Assembly (NCBI GenBank): GCA_001687465.1
Contig: LVLI01000172.1
Span: 248,001-312,000, forward strand
Reading direction: 5' to 3'
DNA: 64,000 nucleotides
Source of the DNA: Halocafeteria seosinensis
Taxonomy: Eukaryota; Sar; Bigyra; Bicosoecida
Shown: one piece after another, positions 36,528 through 48,800 of the stretch
How positions within the stretch are numbered: the first letter of the stretch is position 1
Layout of the letters: every line of letters begins with the position of its first letter
Notes under the pieces: generated by a model
The model's input: the letters and a program-made list of their open reading frames with translations, nothing else
Database searches by the model: none
Told to the model about the DNA's origin: nothing
Program-made: the position numbers and the translations under genes

Positions 36528-37725
36528 ATGACATCTTACAACAAGGCAGTGTCCGAGGGAAGGAAGCTCTTTGGAAAGAGAAGCTTTGGAGAAGCGCTTG
36601 AATATTTCGATGCCGCCGCGACGAAAGCTGAGACAGAGGATGAGCATGAGAAGCACCTTGAGGCGCTGCTGCTACGAGCGCAGACCGCCCAGGTCATGGA
36701 GATGCATGACCAGGCTGTAGCAGCTTGTGATCAAGCAATTATGATGGCTGATAGATACGAAGACGTACCGACACCTTTGGTCCTCGGGGCCTATGCTCTT
36801 CAGACAAGGAGCTACAATGAACAAAATCAGCCACAATCGGCACTAAAAGCGTCCGAAACGATGTTAAAACTAAATCCATGGGCAATCGAAGGCTACCAAG
36901 CAGCTGGTAGAGCCTTCATTAAACTAGGCTATCCGGCGGAAGGAAAGCGTTGGTACGAACGAGCCATACAGATTGATCCCTACAATCCTGCTAGTATCAC
37001 TGCCGTGCTAGAGTGTCTGGTGGAACTCAAGCAGTACTCAGTTGCGAGTGATAGGGCAACTAAGGCGGAAGAGTGTCTTGATACGTCCATATGCCGTAAA
37101 TACGGGGTGTACTATTGGAAGGGGGTTGCTCTAGCGAAGATGGGGAGCCACGCTCAGGCTGTGGAATATTTCGCGAAGGGTTTCGTGCGCGGCTTCACGA
37201 AGAACGCCGTAGCTGATGCTGAATCTCACCTGGAGCTGGGTAAATTGAATAAAGCCTTTCAAAAGGTCGAGGAGGCACTTGAACAAGATCATTCTAATAT
37301 AGAGGCACTCTACGTAAGCCATCTCAAGACTAGTTTATTGAGCATTGGACAATCTGGATGTGTTGTTTGCTACTTTTGCAGCTGAAAGGTAGACTGCTCA
37401 AGGAATCTGGCGACCCTTCCTCAGCCATTTCCCTTTTTGACCAAGTAATTCGTATAGACCCGTACCATGCGAAGGCGTATGTTGGTACGTGCGCGTTTTA
37501 TCTTACCAGTGTGTTGTTTTCAATGCAAATACGGTTCTCGTTGGCTCAGGTCGCGGATCGTGCATGTCTGCACTCTATAATTTTGACGAAGCGCATGCCA
37601 CTTTGGAAAAAGCTCGTGAAGTTTGTTCTGGGGAAGACGAAGAGACACAAAGGGAGATTTCGGAACAAATTCGAACTGCCCTCTATGGGGCTGGTGGAGG
37701 TGGCCACAATGTTGCTGGGGTGTAA
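36528..37725 (+). CDS. TPR-repeat protein (DnaJC7/Tpr2-like without J domain)
   Basis: Exons 36528-37313, 37382-37484 and 37550-37725 (introns 68 and 65 nt) give 354 aa. It is almost wholly TPR helix pairs: EGRKLFGKRSFGEALEYFDA, AYALQTRSYNEQNQPQSALK, GYQAAGRAFIKLGYPAEGKR, YYWKGVALAKMGSHAQAVEY and LKGRLLKESGDPSSAISLFD. Canonical Gly8, Ala20 and Pro32 positions are filled in most repeats. It ends in a Gly-rich tail (GAGGGGHNVAGV). TPR modules bind peptides such as chaperone C-termini. The repeat layout resembles the TPR part of DnaJC7, but no J domain follows, so an adaptor or co-chaperone role is only a suggestion. Confidence 0.85.
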
Positions 37726-38627
37726 TTCTCTATTGGCTAGGAATAGAGACAAATTTATGGTCGTAACGTTTACGTTTTGTAAAAGGGTCCCGATATACAT
37801 ACACACAGCATTATATTAAACCGACTTAGCAGAGGATCCCCAAATTACGTTAGACAGACACCACCATTGACACCTCGGGCAGCTACTGGTAGCTTGGTAG
37901 CTAGGTTCAGGTAGAACCACCACGAGCCCTCGGTGCGTCCTGCTAGTCGTATCAACTAGAATTATCGGTATGGCGCGTCGCCTTGCAAAGTAGATACACT
38001 CCTTTCCACAGGAAAAAAATGTCGTCGAAAACTGTTGGCCTGTATGGCTTCAGCTTCGTTCTCAGTGGGACCCTCTCTTCCTGCTCCTTCTCAGACGCAG
38101 TAAAGCACTGATTGCACGTGACTGAACTCGTGCTCTTGTCCCCTCCTTAGTGATTTTAGGCAGTCTTGGGTTTGGATGCGAGGTGCCAGATCCTGGGACC
38201 TCGGCCCGAGTGGAGCGAGAAAGAACAGTGGTCGCAAGAGGTCCCACGAGATTCAGCAGAAGCAAGAAAGCAAAGCGCGCGTTCGTGTGCAGTTTTGATT
38301 GCTACCACATACATGTTCGCTCCTGTCGTGGTGGTGGTGGTTCCTAATAATGCACCTACTGACAGTGTCGTGCGTGCATGCATGCAATAGAGAAGAAAAA
38401 GAGGAGGGGGATACATGCTCATCAACGCGGGTCTTTAGTGAGAGTCCCCTATTTCCTTTGGTTGTTTCGTGTATGTACTGCTTACGAGAGCTCACTCTTC
38501 TTTCATCCCTCGAAGGCGTCATTGCTGTCTGGCAGTAGGAGAAGTGGGAGAAAAAGGGTCTGGAAGAAAGTGAGGAGTCTGTTGCTCTCGGCAAGGTGGG
38601 AGGCGCATTACGGACGCGTATTCTAGC
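37726..38627. other. Intergenic region
   Basis: About 900 bp with only short overlapping frames on both strands and no recognisable product. A GTGGTGGTGGTGG triplet run lies at about 38327-38340. It should contain the 3' end of the TPR gene and the promoter of the following repeat-protein gene. Confidence 0.4.
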
Positions 38628-41600
38628 ATGGATGGCACTCCTGAGAGCCACCGGAGGCTGACGCCTCAGTCTCCCGGTTCATTTGTACGAGTAAGTGTCT
38701 GTGGGAATGGGAAAATGACCCCCCTTGTACGGAGTATCCTTTGAATGTCGGAAGTTGCAGGCGGCTTTGGATAAGGCCATGAGTCCATATGAGCACCCTG
38801 TACGGACATTGTCACGCGCGATGAACTCATCGAATGGACTGAGCTTTGAAACACCCCCAAGGAGTCCACGAGATAATCGAGGATACACTCGGTCAACGTG
38901 TGCGTCTCGCGCCAAGCGCTCTCACAGTGCGGTCTCCAACACCTTATCGCCACGGTTCTCCGGGGAAAGGGAAGTAGACGGTATACAGCGACGCTGTGAA
39001 GCGGGATGTCGGAGTCATTATGGACTCTCTAGAGAACAGAAAATACCCGCCACGACGAATGCACGATCTGGGCGGGCGTCGTACAACTCTGGCACCACGT
39101 TCTCCCAGGGTTCAGAGTTCTGGAAAGCCCGAAGCGAGAGAAGGAATACGAGGACAACGTCAACGGAAATGTCTGACCTTGAATATGCAAACTATATTGA
39201 TGAAGCTGTGGATGATGAAAGCACAGGGTCGTCCTCCTCAGAAAGTGCTTTCGAAGTCAACGAAGCCCGCATTGCGTCCCGCGTTCGGATTTCTCCCCCA
39301 CGCCGCCCACAGACATATGAAGAGCGAATATACGAAACTATCGAATACCTTCGGACGGTTCGCAGCTGGACTACAGTTACTATAACGGAGTTTGTTGCCT
39401 TGTGCCGGAAGAAAGTCGAGGAAACCTATGGTACTCATGGCTCCGACAGAGTCTTCGCTTCTCAGATGCTCATCCAGCTTCTAATGGAAGCCGGGCTGTA
39501 CGAAACACAGATTAAAGAAGCTATGAATAAGAGATACACAGGCCATGATCCAAATGAACGAACTGGAATGACGAAAGAAGTAAACCACTTTATTCAGCAG
39601 TTCTTTCAGCCGCTTGTTTCAGAGTTTCGAGAACGGCAATACAAGAAGCTTCGCTCGCGTTTAGATACCACCAAGGCTGCATCGATGGGCCTATTAGAAC
39701 AGGGTTCTGTTGGCGAAAGACTTATATTTGAAGTCGTTGAACATTTACAACACGAAAGGATGTTGAGTAGCAAAAAGGAAGCTTTCGCGTCATCTTGTCG
39801 GTGTCATTTAGAGAAATACTCTTTCCCCAAGCAAAAACTGTTGGTGGAAATTCTAGAAATTGTGCTACAAGAGCTTGGCTTAGTAGACTCCGGAAGTTTG
39901 CTGAGGGCATCGACGAGATCTCGTCACCAGGACGAGGAAATGGAGAGGTTGGTTTCTACTATGTTTACTAAGTTCCTCGAAACGTTCTGTGCCCTTTACT
40001 CTCTGGCAAATTTCGCCAAGAGTGCTCGTGAATATGTCAAAAGTGCCTATCAACGCTCGCGCAACGTCGTGCAGTTGGATCGCATATGTACTCCAAGTCC
40101 GAAAGTAGTTCAAATGAAGGAAATCTGTAGCCCAGAGTCCAAGGATGGAGAAGACATAAAACAGTCTGAGGAGGCGACAGTGTTCGATTTCTCAAATAAT
40201 GTAGATTCAAATTATCGACGAGCTATTTGGCATCTTCATAAAGCACGCGTGTACGAAGCCGTACAGAAGTACGTCTATCGACGTCGAAAACAAATCCGAT
40301 TGGACCGGGCGATGACTATTGTTCGTAAGGCTCAAATATTGGGAGCTCTGCAGCGATATATACTTCGGCGACGCTTAAGAAACGATTCCCGACTAAGCCA
40401 GGCGAAACAGCATGTTCACAAAGCGTTAATATATTGTGCATTACGAAGCTACATCCTCAGGCGCCGAGAAGAACAAAGAAGTCGTCTTGCTGAATTTGAG
40501 TCCCGAACTCGTCTGTTTATTGGTCATATGTATAAGGCGAAGGTATACGGTGTGCTCCATGATTACATCCAGCGGCGACGATATCGCCGCCATGAAATCA
40601 GGTGCACGATTCTCCATGTTATTGCTCATGTTCATAAAGCTCAAGTATACGGATGCTTGCAGAGATACGTCCTCCAACGCCGAGACAGGCAGTGCCGTCT
40701 GTCCGCGTCTCTTGGACGAATAGCTGATCATATCAAGTGTGCACGAGTGTATGCGGCGCTACGGATATACATTCTTCGTCGACAAGAGAGAATTGCGCGT
40801 CAATCTGAAATCAAATCCCGGATAAGACAGATTATTAGCCATGTGCATAAAGCCCAAGTTTACGGGGAATTACAAAAATATATTTGCGAATTCCAAGCAA
40901 GACGATCTAGGCTGTGGGAGATTGAGAACCGCATTCGGCAGGCTATCAACCATGTCCACAAAGCGCAAGTATATGGAGCACTCGATGGATGGCTTCGGCA
41001 CCGGAGAGAGAGACTTCGTCGCTTTTCGCAGCTCAAGTTCCAACTTCAGCAAGCCATTGCTCATTGTCACAAAGCACAAGTTTACGGGGTGTTACGTAAT
41101 TATGTTCGATCCCGTCGGGATAGGCGCGTTCGCTTAGCCGACATTAAACACCGAGTTCGTTCGGCCATTGACCATACTCATAAGGCCCATGTTTACGGCG
41201 CTCTGGTCAGGTTTATAAAGTGGCGACGAGAAAAACGAGCTCGTCTATTTGAAATAAAGTCACAGATTCGTCGAGTCATCAAACATGCACACAAAGCTCA
41301 GGTGTACGGAGCTATTGGAAACTATATTCGCCGATGGAGGGACAGACGGCGTCGTCTTGCGAGTGTCAAGAGAGGTATTGTGGAAGCCATTGAGCATGTG
41401 CACAAGGCTCAGGTGTATGGAGCTCTATACAGCTACATTTACCGCTTTCGAGAGAAAAGGGAGCGTCTGGTAGATATCAAAAACCGAGTTCGAGCGGCCA
41501 TTGACTGTGTCCATAAGGCTCAGGTTTGCGGTGTGATACAACTCTACATTCGTCAATGGCAGGCCGAACGAGCTCGTCTTGAGCAAATGAAAAACCGGCT

Positions 41601-44600
41601 TCGACAGGCCATGCACCATGTGAATAAGGCGTTGGTATATGGATGGATGAAGAGCTGCATTCGACGCAGCCTAGAGAAGAGAGCCCACCGCCGTGAAATC
41701 GAGTGCCGTCTTCGTCGTATCATCGCGCATGCTCATCGTGCGCAAGTATATGGCGTATTACATGTCTATATTCGGCGACATAGAGAGAGACATGCCTATT
41801 TGTCTGATTTAAAATCACGGCTGCTACAAGCTATTGACCATGTTCATAAAGCCCAGGTGTACGGGGAGTTGCGAAGCTACGTTCTCCGTCGGCAAGAAAG
41901 ACGGGCAGATGTTAGATTCCGAATCCAGCGAGTTATCGATCATATTCATAAGGCTCAAGTATATGGAGCATTAGCTCTTTGTATCCGGTCGCATCGGAGG
42001 AAACTTGCTCGTCTGTCCGATATCAAAAGCCGGGTTCGCCAAGCTATCGATCACGCCCATAAAGCACAAGTCTATGGACAGTTCCACAAATACATTCTCC
42101 GCCGTCGGGAAAGATGCGCACGTCGCTCCGCTATTGAGTTCCGAATCAGACAGGCCATTGAACATGTGCATAAGGCTCAAGTATACGGGACACTACACAG
42201 CTACATACTGTGTTACCGCCAAAAGAGACTCAAACGTTTGGCCCAGATTCATTCCCGAATTCGGCAAGCCATTGGTCATGTTCATAGAGCTCAAGTCTAT
42301 GGGGCTCTCATTGAATATGTTCACCAGTACCAGGAAAAACGATCTCGACGTGCTGATATCATGTACAGAATTCGTGAGGCTATTGCTCACACACATAAAG
42401 CCCAAGTTTATGGACAGCTCCAGAAATACACTCGCTTTCGTCGGCAAAGACTCGCACGTTTAGCAGACATTGAGTTTCGGATCCGAGAAGCTATCCACCA
42501 TGTTCATCGAGCCCAGGTATATGGTGTACTCCATGGCTACGTATTGCGAGCCCAACAGAAGCGAGTTCTTCGGCGGTCGGACATCGCATCGCGTGTGCGT
42601 CGCGCCATTGTTCACGTACACAAAGCACAGATATACGGGGTAATGCAAGAGTATATTCGTCGCTGCCGACAAACACAGATTCGTCAAAGCGGATTTAAAC
42701 TCCAGCTTCGGCAAGTAATTGTTCACTTCCACAAGGCCCAAGTATATGGCGTGCTACAAGAGTACATTCGCGCGTGGCGGAATAGACGAGCTCGTCGTTT
42801 GGATATTGAATCCCGGATTCGTCATGTGATTGACCACACACAAAAAGCTCAAGTATATGGGATAATGGCAAACTATATTCATCATCGGCAGAATAAACTT
42901 GCGTCTTTACGAAGCAATAGAAGGACGCTTTATCAATTCATTAAACACCTGCGGAAAGCTCAGGTATACGGGGCACTAAGCAGCTATATCCACCGTATTC
43001 GAGAAAGAAAAGCACGATCTAAGGTATATGAATCGGTTTGTCAGTACACACGAAGACGTCGAAAAGAACTGACTGCTGTGACTGGCAGTCGTATAGCAAA
43101 TCGACGCATGGATGCGGCCATCTCTAGTTCTTGCACGAACTGGGACGACATTGCGGCCCCTACTCCTTCGTTCGAGCGGCAACGTGTGCAGAACATGAAG
43201 CATCTGCAGAGTGATGCATCTGGAAAGGAACGCTCTTGCGTTCTACTAACGTCCAGACTAATTCTGCACTACCTCGTTTTTGGATTGATCGTGTTCATCG
43301 CAAGCGTATTCGACGTGCGGACGACACACCACTGCAAGACGGTATCATTGGGCGATGTGCTGGTCACTTCCAGTAAAATGCAATGCGTATGTCCGAACCC
43401 TGAGTCGTACTGGTCGCTTTATTACCGCGAGCACCTTGCCACGGATGAAGAAGTTGCTGAGTTTGCTGCCGAGCGTTTGCTGGCTGGGAAAGGAGGCAAT
43501 TTTTTATCTGAAGCATTTGGAACGGTACACACACCAACAGACGCACGAGGGGTAACCGACGGGCGTGAACGTAAACAGGTTCAGCGAACATACGAGCACA
43601 AAGACGTCGAATACAGACAGTACCGTTCACATTGGTCTAAGCGGGACAATACGCGGGATCTGAAGCAGTTATTTTGCGTCAATAGTGCTTGGGATAGTGA
43701 GACGATGCAATGGTTCTCAAGCAATAGTATTCCAGACGAGGAGGTATCTGAGAGTATCCGCGTAGAGCAAAGGATACCGAACTTAGACGGCCGACAAGAT
43801 GATGATCATCTTCCTGTAGGAGAAAGGACTGCGTCGAAAGGAAATGCCACCCTCAAAGATTCTTGTACCGTGGACAGAACGTCGGCTAGTAACCAGTGCC
43901 CATCACCCTTTTGGACTGAGTATGCTTGGAAGCTTGAGGGAAATCCTGCAGTAGCTGTGTCTGTTGCTAGAAGCTGGAGGTCTACTACATTCCGTTCCAC
44001 CCCCACTTCACGGGTAAAACTTGGGCTGCAGCCCTCTCAGGAGCCCGAGATTCCCGAAGCCTTATTTCGCCAATCCTCTGTACCGGTATCAGCAAACGTT
44101 TCATTTAATTTTGGCATAGCAGTGTCCTATGCTTCAAATACCGCTGCTCATGGTGAGGATACTGCTTACATTCCATCTGAGAGTCCTTCCAGCCACTTCG
44201 ATCCTTCGATCAGCGAAACGATGGATACGTCTGCCGAAGGTATAAAGAGTAACGTACATTCTCATACTGATGAGGAACGACTTTTGCCGCTTGACGGCGC
44301 AACAAAGTCTGTAGTCCACGATTATGAGCAAGATGTGGTAGCTGGCGTTACCAACCATACGATGGATACGTCTGCCGAAGGTATAAAGAGTAACGTACAT
44401 TCTCATACTGATGAGGAACGACTTTTGCCGCTTGACGGCGCAACAAAGTCTGTAGTCCACGATTATGAGCAAGATGTGGTAGCTGGCGTTACCAACAATA
44501 CGTTTTCCAAGAATCACTCGTCGGAGATGTTCGAAACTCCTCATTCCAAATCGCGTGTAGCTCGATTGATGAGCAACGATACACGGTTGGTAAACCACTC

Positions 44601-45096
44601 TCAGTACATGGATTCTTCAATGCCATCTAAGGGAACTGGTATACGGTCCAGTACGTTTACCCTTGTGCTTCTGGTTATAGGGGTTTTTTCTACGCTCATC
44701 GCGGCGTGCGATCTTCGGGAATGGTTATTTTCTGTCTTGCATCTGTATAGAGGATTTAGAGCCGATAACATGTGGCAGTGGGGAATGAAACTGTTTAGAG
44801 CCAGCAAAGTTGAGGACAGTGAGTATGCTTCTCCTGTTAGCATGCGGATAGAGGTTCAGAAACGGCAACAGGTATGGCAAGAGGAAGAAGACACGGCAAG
44901 TGCGGTGGGAGCGCTGGAGAGCCAGTTGGATTCTGCGGAATGGCAATATAGGAGCACCTCAGCGAAACGTGAGAGGAGTCGTGCACGGGCCCGTACAAGT
45001 TCACGATCGCGTTCCACCACTAGACGTAGTAGCCGCAGCACTCGAAAGCGAAGTGTCGGACGATCCACAGCGAAGAAGAAATCAGCGGGTAACTAA
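38628..45096 (+). CDS. Giant two-TM protein with about 26 HKAQVYG repeats (paralogue A)
   Basis: No family recognised. Exons 38628-38690 and 38761-45096 (70-nt GTAAGT...CAG intron, frame kept) give about 2132 aa. Residues 1-200 are Ser/Arg-rich. A predicted helical domain at about 205-320 contains RSWTTVTITEF, shared with the next gene. From about 514 to 1455 runs an array of about 26 helical repeats, mostly 37 residues, with consensus core HKAQVYGxLxxYIxRRRERR followed by a second helix ending IRxAIxHV. A hydrophobic segment follows near 1521-1540 (LILHYLVFGLIVFIASVF). Then comes a 440-residue region with several Cys, an exact-looking 47-residue duplication, a second membrane segment near 1987-2010 (FTLVLLVIGVFSTLIAAC) and an Arg/Ser-rich tail. 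The repeats recall Sfi1 or IQ-type light-chain-binding helices, with Tyr where Sfi1 has Trp; this link is inference. Confidence 0.8.
40237..43060 (+). repeat. About 26 tandem 111-bp coding repeats (HKAQVYG array)
   Basis: The core (H/R)KAQVYG recurs about 26 times inside paralogue A. From about the seventh copy the spacing is 37 codons (111 bp) with few exceptions; earlier copies are shorter or diverged (RKAQILGALQRY, KCARVYAALRIY). Copies differ in codon use and in the second helix, so the array is old, unlike the 141-bp duplication downstream. Core residues A-x-V-Y-G and the following Y-I are the most constant. Confidence 0.9.
44218..44499 (+). repeat. Near-identical 141-bp direct duplication in paralogue A
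   Basis: Copy 1 is 44218-44358 and copy 2 is 44359-44499. They abut and appear to differ at one base near the end (ACCAACCAT versus ACCAACAAT). The length is 47 codons, so the frame is kept. The copies lie in the Cys-containing segment between the two membrane helices. Confidence 0.93.
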
Positions 45097-45825
45097 TTAT
45101 TAGCCTTGCGAGCGACGCTCATCTCACTGGTACGTCCAGATATACTACAGGTTAAGGATGTTCTCTACAAAGTAAGTTGTGCCACTTAGGCATACGTATG
45201 TATCTGAGCTCTGGCACTCGGCGTCCTAGGGGGGTCTTCCTCCAACACCGAAGGAAGTTGGTCGACCTTAAAAAGACCCCGTCGTTTCCCTCGAGGTAGA
45301 TGTCCTTCTCGGACGTTAGCAAAAACTTATATATGCATTCAGTGAACATCTTGTAAGCATTTTTGCTAGGGCTGCAAGATGGCCCTTGACTACAAACTGC
45401 AACATTACAGTTGGCTCTTTCACGGCGTACATGTAATGCATCGCTAACTATCAAAGCAATACATAACAACAAAGTCACTATTGGCTTCCTCTCCCCTTTT
45501 ATACACGAGACGTTTTTCAAGAAGAATACGGCGATACTAGATGACTTGCGTGAAACTCGTTAATGCTGCTTACTTCACACCACACTACCTCAAATTCATC
45601 CGTGCCGTTCAGAAGACGTCACATTCCAGTTGTGTAACGTACCAAAGTTTGCCAGGTTTTTCTAGTAGTTTCTGTTGCAATTGTAGCCCGTTGCATCCAT
45701 GTGGGTGCTACATTGGTAAGTGCACAGTATGTATCTGTGGCCGTAGCACGTCATATACAAGGAAAATAGAACGTGTACGGGAGATACAGGTGGTATTTTT
45801 CTGTCGTTGCAAGTCCTAGATAAGA
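45097..45825. other. Intergenic region between repeat paralogues
   Basis: 729 bp with no recognisable coding sequence. A minus-strand frame of 122 codons at 45152-45520 has no family resemblance and I do not count it as a gene. It should include the promoter of the second paralogue, unless the two are co-transcribed. Confidence 0.4.
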
Positions 45826-48800
45826 ATGGATTTTCTGGACTTTGAGACACGGTATCAAACTCCCACAAAGAAAGAAAGGCGTCTTAACCGAAAGCACTCT
45901 CATAACAACAGTTTTATTCAACCGACTTATTCTTCTCGGGCGAAATCCAGAGGAGCCTCTCCGGAGGCAGATGAAGTGGGTTCAGGCGCACAACCACACC
46001 CCAAACGTACCCATTCAGCAAGAGCACCTTCTCGTGGAGAGCCTCAGAGGGAGTTGACCCCAACTCGCAATGGAGGGTACTCTTTCACTGACCAACACAC
46101 AGTGGGAGGATATGCGCAACCGACGTTGGCTTCAAGGGCAAAATCTGTCCCTCGCAAGCGTGGATCATCCTCTGTGGAGGAAACACTAGGTTCGCCGAGC
46201 CACTATATTCGTTGTGAGGGATGCCGACGTTTTCACGAAAAAGTAGAAGATCACGATGCTGATAATGAATCCACAAACGGAACCCACGAGGAGGGCCACG
46301 GGCCACACGAGGAGCACATTCATGCAGCGGTACCAACGGCAGCTCCACGCTTGAGGAAGGCACCGGTCAAAAAACCAAAGCCGCCAATTCAAAAGAAATT
46401 AAACTATGAGAGGGCTGGGAACGGAGCCCAGGAAGCTAATAATCTTGATTCCGCTTCTTCAGACGATGAAGCTGTGTATGCTGGGGCGCTTACTTATGAA
46501 GAGACCATAATCGTGGAAGCAGTTTCATATTTGAGACGGCTTCACTCATGGACGACAGTAACAATAACGGAGTTCATTCGGAGGTCTTATGTTTTGGCGG
46601 AAAGCAGATATGTTTCCCATAAAGAATATGCGATAAATATTTTGCATCATCTATTTACGTTGTCAGGATTGCTGGATGTAACTCCACCCCCGTCAGAACA
46701 GGTTCCTTACAAAGGAACTGAAAAGGATATTAACCGAGTTGTCGAGCACTACTTTAGTGGATATGTTGACAAACTGGTAGAAGAACAAGAAAGAAACGTC
46801 AACCATGATCACGAACAAGAGAATATCGAAAAGCAAGCTGCTATACACGACTTGTTTCAACACTTGATCGAAGGCATGAAAAAAGAGAAAGTGCAAAGCT
46901 TCCTGAAAACATCTGTTCTCCGAAGACGGCAAACGCTGTTGCTAGCAGTAAAACGGAAAGAACTGCGTGAAAAGATACTGGCCGCAAAACAGCATTACCA
47001 AAGGGCCCTGGCGTACCACTTCCTACGGGAAACAATCGTAAGGAGACGCACACTGGTAGAGGAACAAGAAAGATTCATCAACCATGATCACGAACAAGAG
47101 AATGTCGAAAAGCAAGCTGCTATACACGACTTGTTTCAACACTTGATCGAAGGCATGAAAAAAGCGAAAGTGCAAAACTTCCTGAAAACGTCTGTTCTGC
47201 GAAAAAGGCAAAGATTGATGCTAGCAATAAAACGGAAACAACTGCGTGAAAAGATACTGGCCGCAAAACAGCATTGCCAAAAAGCCCTGGCGTACCACTT
47301 CCTACGGGAAACAATCGTAAGGAGACGCACACTGGTAGAGGAACAAGAAAGATTCATCAACCATGATCACGAACAAGAGAATGTCGAAAAGCAAGCTGCT
47401 ATACACGACTTGTTTCAACACTTGATCGAAGACATGAAAAAAGAGAAAGTGCAAAGCTTCCTGAGAACATCTGTTCTCCAAAGACGGCAAACGCTGTTGC
47501 TAACAATAAAACGGAAACAACTGCGTGAAAAGATACTGGCCGCAAAACAGCATTGCCAAAAAGCCCTAGCGTACCACTTCCTACGGGAAACAATCGTAAG
47601 GAGACGTACACTGGTAGAGGAACAAGAAAGATTCATCAACCATGATCACGCGCAAGGGAATATCGATAAGCAAGCTGCTATACACGACTTGTTTCAACAC
47701 TTGATCGAAGGCATGAAAAAAGCGAAAGTGCAAAACTTCCTGAAAACGTCTGTTCTGCGAAAAAGGCAAAGATTGATGCTAGCAATAAAACGGAAACGAC
47801 TGCGTGAAAAGATATTGGCCGCGAAACAGCATTGTCAAAAAGCCCTAGCGTACCACTTCATACGAGAAACTGTCGTAAGGAGACGCGAAGAAAGAGTAGT
47901 CGTGGAGCACATTAGGAAAGCTCAAGTGTACGGAGTACTGAAGAAATACGTGACTGTTAAACAAACACAGATACGCACGCGGGAGATTCTTATCCGGGAC
48001 CACCTGGGGAAAATATCTCATATGGTGCGGAGCGAGCAAATATGTACACTTATACATAAGACGGCGCTCCGTCGTCGGAAATACAGGATACAAACGGCAC
48101 TGGTGTACGCAACACTGAAAAGGTATCTTCACCGGCGGCGAGCGAAGCAAGATATGTTTAAGCGGATAGCTCGGGCTAGAGTCCACATGTGTAGGGCTCT
48201 GGTCTTTGGGACTCTCAGTAGGTACGGTTTGCGCATCCGGAGGACAATTGCGAACCGAAACCTCAGATACAAAACAGTACTTGATAGACTGAAGAAAATC
48301 GTGAATAAAGCTCGGATTTGCAGCGTTATTCGAAGGTACGCATTGCTTCGCCGCAATGAAGCTGCCAGAAAGGATAAAACCTGCAAACGAGTTAGCGGTC
48401 TTATCAGTCGGTCCCGTGTGCGTTCCTTCGTCCTTAGAGTTGTTGTATTGAAGAGAAAATACGTACTCCTCAAGAGACGCGCTGCATTGCGTGCTGATAT
48501 TCTGAGGGCTGCCCAACATGTCCATAGGGCGCAGGTGTATGGTGCTCTGGGGGCGTTTATGCAGCAGAAAAGGAGAGAAGCCATCAAGAACACTTTGGTC
48601 AAAGCGTTCGACAATGTCCACCGTGCTCAGGTGTATGACATTATGCTGAAGTATGCTAGGAGACGGAAATTACTAAAGTCTCTGACGAAAAACCAACTCA
48701 CGACTCGCGCCCGTTTTAGGATTGTTCGACCGGCATTCTGGATCTTCGTTTTCCTAGCGTTGTTTTGCTCAGTGGTCCTCTATTTTTCCGTTCTTGATCA

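Noticed and set aside
38299-38626. Small plus-strand genes before the repeat-protein gene
   Set aside because: Overlapping frames on both strands, low complexity, and no family resemblance. They lie in the promoter region of the next gene.
40237-43060. CRISPR array or noncoding satellite
   Set aside because: The 111-bp period is coding, lies in a 6.3-kb open frame, and the variation respects codons and amino-acid type.
45152-45520. 122-codon minus-strand gene between the repeat paralogues
   Set aside because: No family resemblance and no supporting splice or promoter context; it is probably a chance frame.
46693-47769. Repeated minus-strand frames of 62-79 codons, rich in Phe and Leu
   Set aside because: They are antisense shadows of the four 279-bp units; the plus frame is far longer and has the shared domain architecture.
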